From positions 161,269,741 to 161,333,740 of the forward strand of contig CM041465.1 in assembly GCA_023213395.1 (NCBI GenBank): a stretch of 64,000 nt of DNA, in the 5' to 3' direction. Of the stretch, positions 35,512-47,044 are shown piece by piece. This stretch comes from Cycas panzhihuaensis (Eukaryota; Cycadophyta). The notes under the pieces are model-generated. The model was not told the DNA's origin. It searched no databases and worked only from the letters and a program-made list of their open reading frames with translations. Position 1 is the first letter of the stretch. The number at the start of each line of letters is the position of its first letter. A program made the position numbers and the translations under genes.

Positions 35512-36965
35512 TCAGAACTGTTCAAACTTCACCCTCTTCAGTGGTTTGGTGAAGATATCGGCCACTTGATCTGCTATGGGGCAGTACTCTAATTGAATTA
35601 TGCCATCATGAACTAGTTCTCTAATCTTGTGGATTTTCATACTTATATGTTTGGTACGATCATGAAATATAGGATTTTTAGCCATCTGGATTGTAGATTG
35701 ATTATCTACATGTAAGCTAGTAGAACTTGTTTGGGTGGCATTTAATATATTCAACAATTTTCTAAGCCATATCACCCCCTTGCTTATCTCAGAAGCAATA
35801 ATATACTCAGCTTCAGCAGTTGAGTCTGCAACTATCTTCTCCCATCTGGATCTCCATGATATTGGTGTTGTTCTAAGAAATGTTATGTACCCAGACATAG
35901 ATCTTCCTATGTCTTTATCTTTGGCAAAGTTTGAGTCTATGTATACATAAAGTTTAAATTATGCATTGGGTTCATACAACAAACCATATTTGTTGGTCGT
36001 CTTCAGGTACCTCAACACTCATATTGTAGCTTACCAATGATTCTGCTTAGGATTTGTCATGAATCTTGCAAGAATGTTGACAGAGTGTGTAATATCTTGT
36101 CTTATGTTGGTAATATAGATGAGACTACCTACAAGTTGCCTATAGAGTTTTGCATCTGCCTCTCTAATATCACCATCAACTGAGAGTTTAATATTAGGCT
36201 CCATAGGTGTATCCATTGGTCAATCACCTTCCAACTAAAACTTTGTCAGAAGATCATTGATATACTTCTCTCGAGAAAGATTTTGCCATTCTTTTGAGTT
36301 ACTTCAATTTCCAAGTAATATTTCATCAACCCAAGGTCAGACAATTTAAAAGTTTTAGTGAGGTCCTTCTTCATCTAGCTGATTACTTGTTTATTATTCC
36401 CTATTATTAGCATATCATCCACAAATATTAAGAGGTAAGTGACTTTATCATTTTGGTGCTTGATGAATAATGTTACATCAATATCTTGATAGTTATAAAC
36501 CTCATATCCAAGTTACCTTATTCTTTTAGACAACTTGGTAAACTAAGCACGAGGGGCTTGCTTTAGGCTGTACAAAGACTTTTTGAGCCTACAAACCTTA
36601 TGCTCCTGGCTGACAATCTCGTACCCTTTTAGATGAGCTATGTAAATTTCTTCTTTAAGGTCCCCATTGAGAAATGTAGTCTTAACATCGAGTTGGTGGA
36701 TTTTCCAACCCTGTTGAGTAGCTAAGACTATAAGAGTTCTGATTGTAGGCCACTTGGTTGTAGGAGCAAAGATTTTAGTGTAGTCAATGCCTTCCCTTTG
36801 CATGAATCCTTTTGCTGCCAACCTTGCCTTATGTTTTTTTAGGGTTCCATCTGAATTGTACTTATTTTTTAACACCCATTTATTTTGAACTACCTTTCTT
36901 ATAAGTGGTAGATCAACAAGCTCCCATGTACCATTCTTAATAAGAGATTGGTACTTTTCATTCAT
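35512..36965 (-). pseudogene. pol: Copia H RT and RNase H
   Basis: RT begins NGTWELVDLPLIRKVVQNKW and passes KARLAAKGFMQREGIDY and IHQLDVKTTFLNGDLKEEIY (36543-36965 is open over 140 codons). The active site F-V-D-D lies at the complement of 36414-36425 and is intact (FVDDMLIIGN). After a frameshift near 36230, MDTPMEPNIKLSVDGD and a LVGSLIYITNIRQDITHSVN stretch follow. RNase H at 35512-35898 has SRWEKIVADSTAEAEYIIAS, the DNQST and FHDRTKHI motifs, and ADQVADIFTKPL before the stop. Only a few stops break the frame. The gene is dead as read, but it is the best-preserved pol here. Confidence 0.92.
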
Positions 36966-38624
36966 GGAATTTCTCCAAGCAGCATGCTTTACAGCTTCTT
37001 AGTACATTAGAGGCTCTTCATTAAGAGCAAGATGCAATTCTGTTGGTTCAAGCTCAACAGAAAGTGATTCATGCATCCTTGCTCTATGGGCACTTCTAGT
37101 GCTAGTTTTGCCTACCTCATCTAGTCACATATCCTTGTGTAGCTAGTAGGCTTCACGAAAACCTTGAGTTAGGAATGAGGTTTTCATTTTCATAGCCTCT
37201 TGGTCTTTATTTTGATCCTAAAAAGGATCATATGAAATATTTGGCATGAAGGAAGTTGACGATGCTGGAGAAGATAGGTCAGCCATAGATGTTGGAGAAG
37301 ATGATCCTTCTACTATGGCTTTGCCTTTGTTAACTTGGCTGTTCACAAATGATAGTGCTAGAAATGCACACATTAGCTAGGAGTCATAGCTTGTATCCTC
37401 TGAGGCTCTATTGTCAGAATCCAAGATTTTAAGCAACTATTGAGTATCTTCCCCACTAAATTTTGGAATCTGGACATCAAATTCAGTAGCATCATTAAAT
37501 TAGTATAAAGGTATCTTAGAGTCAAGTCTAAGTAATTGATCTTCAGTCTCTGGAAAGATAACATCTCTAGTGATGATGATTTTACACTATGAAGGTATGA
37601 AAACCTTATATCCCTTTTTGTCCATAGGGTATCTAACAAATATGCTTTTGATTACTCTATCTTGGAGCTTATTTCTATGTTCCTCTAGAATATGAGAATA
37701 ACAAGTAGAGCCAAAAATTCTGAAGTGGGAGATAGAGGGGGTTTGTCCATACCACATTTTATGTGGAGAGGGGTCAAGCTTGGAGGGACTAATAGTGTTG
37801 ATGAAATACATAGTAGTCCAGATAGCCTTAGCCTAAAGATAGATAGGGATATTCTTATATACCAGCATAGCATGAGCCATATTCATGATTGTCCTATTCA
37901 TGCGCTCGACAACTCCATTTTGTTGGGGTGTACCTATAACAGTGGTCTGATGTTTGATTCCATATTGACATAGGTACGATTCAAACTCATTAGATGTGTA
38001 CTTGCCATAATTATCAGACCTGAGTATTTTGATCTTAAATCTAGATTCATTTTCCACGCAGGCCTTAAAAGCTTAAAACATAGAAAAAGCTTCATCTTTC
38101 TTTGCAAGAAAAGCAACCCATACTTTCTTGGTAAAATCATCAATGAAATTAATATAGTACTACTTCTATTTGAGAGAAGGGATGGTCATAGGACCACATA
38201 TATCTGAGTGTACAAGCTACAAAGGTTGGCTAGATTTCTAATAACTGTGAGGAAAGGGTTGTCTTTGAGATTTGGTAATAATACATGCTTCATATTTAAA
38301 GGGCTTAGAGGAGAGCTTAAGCAAACCAGGAAGAGTGGCTTATGGTTCTCTTAAATGATCAATTTTGATATAGCCCATATGAGCATGCTATAGGGCCGCT
38401 TGGGATAATTTTTGAGGAGTCAAGGTTGTGGTAAAAGTAGAGTCATCATCAACATAGTTGGCTCCAGAGGATGGTGAGCCAGTTAGGCGAAAAAGTTTAC
38501 CATCAAGAATTTTGGTCATAACCAAAGCATTTGAAGAAGGGTGAATGACACAGAGAGTTTGATTGTTTGTAGTTACACTGAGATCAAATCCACAAGAGAC
38601 AAGGGTAGACAGGGAGAGCAGTTT
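36966..38624 (-). pseudogene. pol: Copia H integrase and linker
   Basis: The zinc domain is seen around 38410-38290, with a stop at the Trp of W-H-A and later FKYEACIITKSQR, where one Cys is Tyr. The core follows: LVHSDICGPMTIPSLK near 38215-38165, FTKKVWVAFLAKKDEAF near 38130, ILRSDNYGKYTSNEF near 38030-37985 and TPQQNGVVERMNRTIM near 37930-37880. The D-D-E residues can therefore all be placed, although the usual D-N-G-G-E-Y reads D-N-Y-G-K-Y. The core end HFRIFGSTCYSHILEEH lies at about 37735-37680. The linker to RT (37570-36970) includes a Ser-rich patch. A handful of stops are present, mostly TAG. Confidence 0.9.
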
Positions 38625-39122
38625 CTACTTCAGAGTAGGAATATATAAAACATTAATAAGTGTAAAATCTAGAAGGCCTAGGAGTTTTAAGCAAACAATT
38701 CCAAGTCCTTCAACTGGCTGAGATGATTTATCAACCATGTATACAACACCACGAACTTCAAAGCCAAAATCTTGAAAGAACTGGTAATGACAAGTCATGT
38801 GTTGTATTACTCTAGTATCCATGATCCATGATGAATTACTTGAGGTGGTACTATTTGCAACTCCAAGTGGTAAAGGTAAAAGTAAATAAGCATAACCACA
38901 ATGAGCTTCAATATACTTAGTGGATTTATCAACAACATTTAATGAAGTGGTCCCAATTCTTTGAAGGTGTGCATGAGCAAATTGCGTTCCACCAAAAGCA
39001 TCTTCAAAAGAAGTATTATCAACATTATGTGCACCATGTCGCTGTTGATAACTTGGTAGTTTATTGGTGGTAGTTCTACAATTTTTGGCACAATGTCCTT
39101 TTCTATTACATATTTGGCACAT
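38625..39122 (-). pseudogene. Copia H zinc knuckle and protease
   Basis: This frame is open over 165 residues. Residues 2-15 form an intact zinc knuckle, CQICNRKGHCAKNC (C-x2-C-x4-H-x4-C), for RNA binding. The protease follows with the motif SSWIMDTRV at residues 97-105, where the family has W-I-M-D-T-G-A, so the catalytic Asp and Thr remain but Gly is Arg. VVYMVDKSSQPVEGLGIV at residues 127-144 matches the flap region. The frame is linked to gag upstream by a frameshift near 39125. Confidence 0.88.
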
Positions 39123-40004
39123 AATTATTTGATTTCCAATCTAAGTATTGGGCTGGATGGATTGTCTCTGATTACTAGATCTAGGTCTAGGTTGATTATT
39201 TTGGCCTTGGCCTTGAGACTATTTATGTTGGAGTTGAGAATCCTGTTGACTAAGAGGATGTTATCCTTGTTGTCTACCTCTTCCTCTTCCATGGGAATTA
39301 CCACCTCTAGGAGAGTATTGACCTTGATTTTTAGTATAACAAAGATCTTTTCCACTTCAAAAGTAGCATCAACTGGATCTGATGTAGTGGCAAAGTTGGT
39401 ATCAAGGGTCTTATCAAATTCGATAAACTTATCAACAAGATCCTCAAAATTTAGGGTCTTCAAAGTGCCACTAGATTGAAGACTTCCCAATAGATTTTTA
39501 TAATCTGGGATATAGAGACAAGATTGAATCAAGAAAGCCCATGTAATCTTTATCAATGGCTTGCTTAATTGGACTAAGGAGATTGATTGTCTCACTTATA
39601 TGTCCTTTCTATATTTTTAATTTGTTCATCTTCAACACTAAGTGAACAAATTCTAAGTCTGATTTAGTGTCAAAGTTCTTCTTAAGAACTTCAAGAACTT
39701 TCCATGCTGTATCATGCATAGCTTCATCAATGCGATTATGTAGGGAATAATCAGTGACAAGCAGTATCCCTGCACAAATTTTATCATCATCAAGTTCCCA
39801 TTACCGTTTAGCTGCAGCTTTAGTTGGAGCACCTCCTCTTGAAGTAACTACGGTAGTTGTAGCTGCAACAGATGGTATAGGTTATAAGTGATCTCTCTAT
39901 AGACCTTCATACTTTACAATATTTCTGACACCAGTGAACCACATGTCCCAATTTTCTTTCCTTTTTAGAATACAGTTCACATTTTGCTTGAACTGTGAAG
40001 ACAT
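39123..40004 (-). pseudogene. gag: Copia H gag
   Basis: The ATG is at 40004 (complement of 40002-40004), and the start MSSQFKQNVNCILKRKENWD is shared with the gag copies of G. A stop follows YEGL near 39910. The best open part is 39125-39595: TLKTLNFEDLVDKFIEFDKT, then a frameshift within the Gly/Arg/Gln-rich linker before the zinc knuckle. Gag would form the virus-like particle. Several breaks. Confidence 0.86.
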
Positions 40005-42018
40005 GGTATCTTTTTAGAAGGGAAGAAATGAAAAAGGGACTATAAAAGTGATGGAAATAAATGACCAATTACTATTTACAAATGGGAAATGTAATGAAGT
40101 AGTGTACTAGAAGGAAGAAGAAGTGAGAATGGTTGCTCAAATATGAAAGGAGCAACTTAGAGAAAAGTCACCAATACTTGTGACAAACATTAACCTGACG
40201 CAGTAAGAATATGAGAAGCACTATGATAAAAATTGGACACTAACACTTGTGGCAAATGTTAACCTGATGCAGTACGAATATGAGAAGCACTATGATTGTG
40301 ATTACACTATGGATCACTTTTTACAAATAAGTGATCAATATACAAGATTATAGGCTAATGTAGAAGCTGACATCATTGGGTTTAGACAACTTGAAACTCA
40401 AATGTAGGATACGTAATCAACCCAATAACCTCTAACTTGTGTCCAATATGTAGTTGAGGTTGTTGAAGGGATGCCTAGGCTTCTAGTAGAATTAAGTTGG
40501 CCTTCACCCGTGATACCCACAATTGTGCTTGGTGATGAAATCCAAGTCATAATAAAGCCTAGGTACTCCCAATCCTCACCCAATTCATAAATGAGTAGCT
40601 ATATACCTCCTTTAAAGCGTGGTATATGCATACCCATGGCTATGAAAGATATTCAATTAGGTATATTTTAATCTTGTATTAAAATTTCAGTTTTCTTGGT
40701 TAGTTATCAAGATGATCCCTGATTGAGGCATGGTGGTATGGCTAACCAAACCTCACCAATATTCTAGTTTAGTCCAGTCCCAACTTGAAACCCACACCTC
40801 CTTTATGGCACGACATTCTACCAAACAAGGTATCTCAACCTTGGAGAGTGTGTGAATAGGTACAAGATGGCAAAAAATAGCGTACATGATGCATTCTTTT
40901 TAGGAAGAGTGAAAAGATTATCGAATTGCATCAAATGTATATTTAACTGAAAATAGAATGCTTGCTTGGAGTGCTTGCTTGAAGTGTCTTTAAAGTGCTT
41001 ACTTTGACTAATTTTAGAGTACTAAAATGTAATGCTAATAAGTGAGTGAAGACACTGGATATTACTCCAATCCAGGTGTTTTCCTTTCACTTTTACAATG
41101 GGCTTTTAAGCCTTATAAAAAGAAGGAAAAAATTTTCTTCACTTTTTTTTTTTGTTAATACAAAAGAAAGTAGTCTTAACTAAATCAGCAATAACTTTCT
41201 CCCATGATGTCAAAATAAAGTGTTGATTTTTGTGCTACAAACTAGACTCAGAGATTCATCTTTAGGAAGTGGAATCAGGTCCAAATGAGTTCTAGAAAGA
41301 TTTTGGCAGCCCTGCAAAGTTAGGAAATTATATTTTTCTAGTATTTTTACTAAAAATAACTAATGTTCACTAAAACAACAATAACTTCCTCATATGACAT
41401 CCAAATTGGGTGTCAATTTTTGTGATGGAAAGTAGACTTAGAGCCTCATCTTTGACAATTGAAATCACTTCAATTGGAGCTCTGTAGAAGATTTTGCATA
41501 CCTATGAAGTTTAGTAATCAAATTATATTTCTACAGAAATTTCAGCTTGTTAATATCTCATTAACACATGATACCATATAAAATTTCCATCATTTTTTTA
41601 TCACTAGGATCCCAATATGGGTAAGGTGAGATCATACAATGATGGATATTTTAAATGGCTCAAAATTATTTTAAAAAAGTAGATAAAACCTCCCCTTACA
41701 ATTATTCTTCTAAATGTTAGAAAATTTTTGGCAGCATTTCCCCTTGTTAAATGGATAAAAAGAGGGGAAAGAAAAAGAAGAATGAGATATCATAAATTGC
41801 AACCAAAGGATTGGAATCCTTGGGCCTTACAACTCCTTTTATTATGCTTCCAAACCTGCAAAAGAGAAATGGAAAGAAAATAATACAAAATATGCTATCG
41901 TAATAACTTCAAAATATTTCTAAACCCACTTTCACAATCTCCTTCACCACATGGATTGTGGGGGAGAAGGAAGTGATGGCTCCATTGTAAGTGTAAGTGA
42001 GGAATATGAAGGAAGCAA
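40005..42018 (-). other. Long leader of copia H
   Basis: About 2 kb between PBS and gag. The part at 40400-40860 matches the leader part of the tandem blocks of G (for example the CCATGGCTATGA word and the AGGAGGTATATAGCTAC word). H carries it once. No domain seen. Confidence 0.7.
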
Positions 42019-42030
42019 GCTCTAATACCA
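42019..42030 (-). other. Primer binding site of copia H
   Basis: The complement is TGGTATTAGAGC, two bases inside the 5' LTR. An initiator-Met PBS with one change. Confidence 0.9.
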
Positions 42031-42032
42031 TA

Positions 42033-42330
42033 TGAAAAGAGTGGATCTATCCTTCATCTCCATGCACTAAACATAAAGGTAAACATGGGAGCAAGAGAGA
42101 CTTGAGAGAAAGAAAGTAGCCCTCATAAAATGGGGAGGTAAGAATGAATCTCCTCCATTAAGCTTTTACTTTTATATTGAGAAAGGGAGCATTAGAGTTA
42201 GGTGAAATGAAATTATACATAATACACATAAAAGTACATTTCACTTAAGTGATCTAATTTAAAGTTCACTTAAGACCCTTTTTAGAAATAATCAACTAAT
42301 GTAATGACCTTGTGACATTAACCCTTTTCA
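42033..42330 (-). repeat. 5' LTR of copia H (298 bp)
   Basis: Partner of 34745-35042. About 18 of the 20 differences counted are transitions. Ends CCCTTTTCA on the plus strand, followed by the TSD GTACT. Confidence 0.95.
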
Positions 42331-42953
42331 GTACTCTCATCTGCACTACCAATACAAGGCTAGATATTACACACTCTATTGGCATTCTTGCACAAATCAT
42401 GACAAATCCTAAGTAGAATCACTAGTAGGCTAGAGTTTGAGTATTAAAATACCTAAAGACAACTAGTGAATTTAGTTTGTTATATGAACCTAATAATAAA
42501 TTTAAGCTTTCTACATATACAGAATCAGACTTTATAGGAGATAAAGGTACAAGAAGATCTATATCTGGGTATGTAATGTTTCTTGGAACAACACCAATAT
42601 CATAGAGATCTAGACGGTAGAAAATAATTATTGATTCAACTCCTAAAGTTGAATACATTACTACTTTTGAGACTAGTAAGGAGGTGATATGACTTAGAAA
42701 ATTATTAGAAACATTGAATATCACCCAAATAAGTCCTTTTGACCTTCGTGCGGATAATCAATCAGTAATCCATATGGTAAAAAATCTTGTATTTCATGAT
42801 CATACCAAACTTATAAGTATAAAAGTCCATAGGATTAGAGAACTAGTTTATGACATCATAATTCAATTAGAATACTATTCCACAGTAGATTAAATGGATG
42901 ATATATTTACCAAATAACTGTAAAATATGAAGTTTAAATAGTTTCAAATGTAG
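42331..42953 (+). pseudogene. pol: Copia G end of RT and RNase H
   Basis: Continues G's RT after the H insertion (CTTNTRLDITHSIGILAQIM), then RNase H with the TPKVEYITTFETSKEVI stretch, L-R-A-D-N-Q-S-V-I-H, FHDHTKLISIKVHRIREL and a decayed D-I-F-T-K. Several TAG/TAA stops. The minus-strand frame at 42422-42724 is an artefact of this gene. Confidence 0.88.
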
Positions 42954-43416
42954 CTTAATTCTAGGGCCTCCATCTTTGATTGATCAAAGGAGATGGCAAT
43001 AAGATTATCATACTCAATTACATTCGTGAAAACCCCTTATGGGCATGGAAGAATAAGAGTAAGTCTCTACTCTATCATATTTAATAAAACCCCATATGGA
43101 CATGGAAGGATAAGTATTATATTAGTTTTAGAAAATCAAAACCTATGAAAACTCGAAAGGGAATGGGGGATGACCAAATGGTAGATGGAGACTCAGTAGA
43201 TCAAGCTACATATTTAAGTTACTTAGATTTTAGGCTACATCAAGATCTACCTTAGCCATTCTAATTTATAAAAGGGGATATAAATTATATAAAGTCCATG
43301 GGCTTTTATTCCCGATGAAGTTTCCTATAAAAATTTTATTTAGAATTTCAATCTAATAATGAGGCTTAAATAAAGACCTCATAGAATAGATTTTCTCAAA
43401 ATAGCCTTCTACTACT
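42954..43416 (+). other. 3' untranslated part of copia G
   Basis: Contains two related words near 43028 and 43089 (AAACCCC then TATGG-CATGGAAG), corresponding to those in H, and ends at the PPT. Confidence 0.6.
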
Positions 43417-43427
43417 AAGGGTAGGAT
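43417..43427 (+). other. Polypurine tract of copia G
   Basis: AAGGGTAGGAT precedes the LTR start TGAAAGAGG. Confidence 0.82.
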
Positions 43428-43730
43428 TGAAAGAGGTTAGTCATTTGTGTAGATTAATTAAGTGGCCTTAGGATATATTATTAACATTAGTCTCTTAGTA
43501 AAATGTGCTTTATATGCATTTGGATATAATTTCAGGTTCATTTCATTAGGTAGGAAAATCCTAACCCTAATGCTTACCCTCAATAATAAAAGGTGAAATC
43601 CCATAGAGGGAGTTATTATTCATTCTCACCTCCAAGCTTTGCTCTCATATCTTATTTTCATCTCTTCTTCATTCTCTATTGCCATTATGTACATGTGAGT
43701 GATTTATTTCCTAGATGTATCCTTCCTTCA
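43428..43730 (+). repeat. 3' LTR of copia G (303 bp)
   Basis: Direct copy of 23798-24110. Ends CCTTCCTTCA and is followed by AATTA, the TSD partner of AATCA at 23793-23797. Confidence 0.9.
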
Positions 43731-45632
43731 AATTAGAATTCCTTCTAATTAGTGATACTTTGTTCCATCTATAGAGGGTTTCACCATATCTTTTTGTAAC
43801 CTTGTTCCCTTTACACATGGTATTACAACATGTTTACAATTTTACATCCCAAACTTCTCCAGTAAGTTATTCATATAATGTGACTATAATAATATGATTT
43901 GATCATCCATCTGCCTAATCTAAATGCCTAAGAAATAATGAAGTCTATTGAGATCTATCATGTCAAATGAAGCTCCCAAATTAGACTTGACTTATGCTAT
44001 AGTCTTATCACAGTTACCACTGATGATTAAATCATCCACATGCACCACACAAGTAACTATTGAAGCTCCCTTCCTTTTCACATATAAATTTAGGTCGAGT
44101 TTAGCAATTTTAAAACCTTTAGCTTTTTAACTTAGCATCCATCTTCTCATACCAAGCATGGGATGCTTGTTTTAGGCCATTAATTAACTTCTTTAACCAT
44201 CAAATAAGATGTTCTTATCCTTCCTTAATGAATCCTAGAGGTTGCGACTCATAAATCTCTTCCTTTAGATCCCTATTAAGGAATGTGAATTTGACATCCA
44301 TCTGATATAACTCCCAACCATAAGTAGCTACTAAGGAAATGATCAATCAGACCATCATCATTCTAGAGACTGGTGTAAATATCTCCTCATAGTTAATTCC
44401 TTCTTTTCACTTGAAACCCTAAGTAACAAGTCTGGCCTTATACTTGTCCACATCTCCATTAGAGCAAAACTTTGTCTTATAGACCTACTTGCATCTAATA
44501 AGGTTCTTTATGGAGGGAAGTGGAATCAAATCCCATGTATGATTCTTCGTCAGTAAACCATACACTTCCTCCATCATAGCTCTCTAATGTGGATCTCCTT
44601 TTACCTCATCAAATGAATAAGGATCATTAGAGTTATTAGTGTCTACAAATATAATTCGACTAGCATGTTGACTTCTTCTTTCTCCTGTCATTAGTCAGAG
44701 TTTGCATCACCACACTAGAATCTTTGATAGCCTTCCTTGCTCATAAATATATAGAAGGACCCATTATTGGAGGTACTTCTTCTTATGGTAGCTCGTCATG
44801 ATTACTCATCCCACTTGGTCCTACTTCCTCATGAATTCTAACGATTGGCTCATTGTCCTCTTTGGTTGATAAATCTAGGAATAGGAGTAGGGGGGTAAAA
44901 AGGCTCTTATAATGATCTATTAGTATGATACATTGATGACTCATCAAATTTTACATTCCAACTAACCATAATCTTCTTCCCCTATGGATCTCATAGTCTG
45001 TAAGCTTTATTCTGATCATAATACCCCAGGAATATGCACTTTAGACTCTTTTGATCCAACTTCTTGTGAGTATTATCTAGGACGTGGGCATATCCAATAC
45101 ACCTAAAAGTTCTCAAATCACTAATGACAGGCTTTCAACTGATCCATTTCTCTTTGGGGGTCATGCTACAAATTTCATGAGTGGATAGCCAATTCAAAAT
45201 ATAAATAACATTTGCCACAACCTCTACCCAAACACATCGTTGGTAGTTTTTAGCATGCACTATATACCTTGACATCTCTATCATGGTATAATTTTTTAAT
45301 TTAGCAACTCTATTCTATTGTGGAATATACGAGACTGTAAATTCATATTTTATACCATGATCATGGTAGAACTAATTAAATGCATGATTGTCATATTCCT
45401 TGCCATTATCACTTCTTAACAACTTGATTATTTTGTCATTTTCATTTTCCACCATAACTTTCTAGTCACACAAGTAATCAAACATATCTAACTTATTTTT
45501 GAGAAAGTAAACCTAGGCCTTCCTGGAATAATCATCTATAAACACAAGGGTATAGAGAGATCATGGTATTGAAGGGTTTGGGAAAGGACCCATTATGTCT
45601 AAATATACAAGGTCCAACTCCTCCTTGGCTCT
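43731..45632 (-). pseudogene. pol: Copia F integrase core and RT
   Basis: On the minus strand the integrase core runs LVYLDIMGPFPNPSIP (about 45620-45570), VFIDDYSRKAWVYFLKNK, LLRSDNGKEYDNHAFN near 45425 and a decayed NRVAKLKN motif, where the catalytic Glu is Lys. Its end, KSLKCIFLGYYDQNKAYRLW, lies at about 45050-44990. RT follows from about 44590, with the active site V-D-D in VHVDDLIISGN at about 44045-44010, so both aspartates remain. FDMIDLNRLHYFLGI follows near 43890. It stops at 43731, where copia G inserted, and resumes at 23797. Many stops. Confidence 0.88.
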
Positions 45633-45899
45633 CTAGGCATTCTCCCAACCAAAAAGATAGCAGTGATGCTTTCTATACATACACCCTTTATAGATACCAT
45701 CTGAGTAGGAAACTGATGGCAATATTTCCACCATCTTCAACTTGTTCAGTAGTGTGATGCTCTTATAGTTAAGGTATCCAAGGTGATTATACCAAATCTT
45801 ACTTACATCATTAACACTAGCAATAAAAGGCATAAGACTTCTTCTAAGATTGAAATTTCTTGAACACCCAAAAGTTATCCTTGACTTTTCTAGTAGCAC
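45633..45899 (-). pseudogene. Copia F GAG-pre-integrase and zinc domain
   Basis: An 88-codon open piece with a W-Y-N-H-L-G-Y-L-N (normally W-H-x-R-L-G-H) motif at residues 36-44. KLKMVEILP and then GCMYRKHH follow; the second Cys of C-x2-C is lost. It sits between protease and the integrase core of F. Confidence 0.83.
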
Positions 45900-47044
45900 T
45901 AACAGAGAAGTTCTACTTCAGATCCTTAATTAGGCATTTATCATTAAAAATCTCTACTTTCATACCTTGTTTATAGATTTCTTAGGTTGAAAGAAGGTTC
46001 AACTACATCCTAGGTACATAGTATACCCTAGTAAATTTACCACCTATAATAGATACTTCACTGATACCTTCCATCAGTAAAATGTGAGTATCTCCAAGGA
46101 CAATTTCTACACCACTATTGATTTTCATTCATTGTATCAAAGTTGTGCTTTTGGTAAGAGATATACTTATGTTCTCTAGAGTCAAGCACTTAATAATCTC
46201 TCTAATTTGACTCAATTGATAAGGGTTTCACTCAAATGCAATGAGTAGTAATGCTTTTCCCCTTATCATCTTGGCTTACTCTACACTTATCACGTCTTTT
46301 TAACAAATAGTTCTTCTCTTGATGACCATCTTTTTTGTAGTAATTATATTTTCCATTAAAGTTCTTCTTCTCTTATGAACTTTTTCCTTATCTCTATGCG
46401 ATCTTCTCCTCCTCAGTGGCCTCCTTCCTCTAAGTTTTCATGGCTATGGCCTAATTTGATTTAGAACCACCAAGTATACCATGATGTTTTAGCTTATCAT
46501 CCTCTGCTAGAATTAGGTTTTTAAGCCCATCAAATTTTTTTGCCTCCTTCACCCCATCTCTACTATAAATGGTCTAGAAAGTGGTGAATGTAGGTGGTAG
46601 CTTTGACATGATTATTGCAAATAACAATATATCATCGATCAAATTCTACTTTAGTTCTTCTAGCTTATTCTTCAAATCTGTGATCTTGTTTAGGTAGGAG
46701 CTAATGTTATTCTCATCTTCCACATGCAAGTTGAGTAACTCTAACATCAAAGTAAAATGTCTATTTATCTTATTCTTCTTAAAGATATCACACAATTTTA
46801 TCCAAATTTTGTTTGGTTCATTTAAATTATGATCCAAGGCTCTCGAGTTTAACGCCAGCGACAATTTCAACAATCCAATGGCTATGAATTTCTTCTTTTC
46901 AAGATGAACATGCTCTTTATAGTCTAATGGAACTGCATCCACCTTAGCCTCAGTGATGCCCTAGAGTTAATTCACCATTAAAATAAGCTCCATATTAGCC
47001 TTCCACTCAATGAAATTATTACCATTGAAGATAACCTTGGGCAT
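45900..47044 (-). pseudogene. gag: Copia F gag and protease remnant
   Basis: Starts at the ATG complement of 47042-47044 (MPKVIFNGNNFIEWKANMEL, the F-x-G-x-N-F-x-x-W start of copia gag). A 98-codon open piece at 46646-46942 carries the gag core (DAVPLDYKEHVHLEKKKF, then HVEDENNISSYLNKITDLKN). The zinc knuckle near 46360-46310 reads KYNYYKKDGHQEKNY: His remains while all three Cys are lost (at least two to Tyr). The protease region (45900-46250) is only faintly recognisable. No PBS or 5' LTR was found upstream. Confidence 0.82.

Larger units (their letters stand above)
34745..42330 (-). mobile_element. Copia H, structurally complete Ty1/copia element (7586 bp)
   Basis: 298-bp LTRs at both ends (34745-35042 and 42033-42330), perfect GTACT TSD, PBS and PPT in place, and gag, protease, integrase, RT and RNase H in copia order on the minus strand. 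It sits inside the RT gene of copia G. Removing it with one TSD copy gives a continuous G frame (RELIG, then TLICTTNTRLDITHS). By eye the LTRs differ at about 20 positions, nearly all transitions, the least divergence of the pairs compared here, which makes H the youngest insertion of this nest. H and G are related members of one group. Confidence 0.95.
23798..43730 (+). mobile_element. Copia G, with triplicated gag block, interrupted by copia H
   Basis: LTRs at 23798-24110 and 43428-43730 point the same way. PBS follows the first and PPT precedes the second. TSD AATCA (23793-23797) and AATTA (43731-43735) differ by one transition. Excluding copia H (34745-42330), G is about 12.3 kb, much longer than its relative H (7.6 kb), because a 2.4-kb block is present three times in tandem (25316-32525). 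Integrase, RT and RNase H follow as single copies. The LTRs differ at roughly 40 positions, more than those of H, as expected if H inserted later. Confidence 0.9.
22655..47044 (-). mobile_element. Copia F, split by the insertion of copia G
   Basis: F runs on the minus strand. Gag to RT lies at 47044-43731, the end of RT, RNase H, PPT and 3' LTR at 23797-22655, and copia G (23798-43730) lies between. Joining the two flanks restores the RT frame across the break (DGTKYH, one stop, LEGILIYLTHTRLDITYVV). F belongs to the same family as copia A by its PPT and LTR ends. Its 5' LTR was not found to the right of 47044. Confidence 0.87.

Noticed and set aside
39093-39479. 128-codon plus-strand frame, Ser/Thr/Leu-rich
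   Set aside because: Antisense of the gag and linker of copia H; the minus strand carries the known domains.
42422-42724. 100-codon minus-strand frame
   Set aside because: Antisense reading of the RNase H region of copia G.
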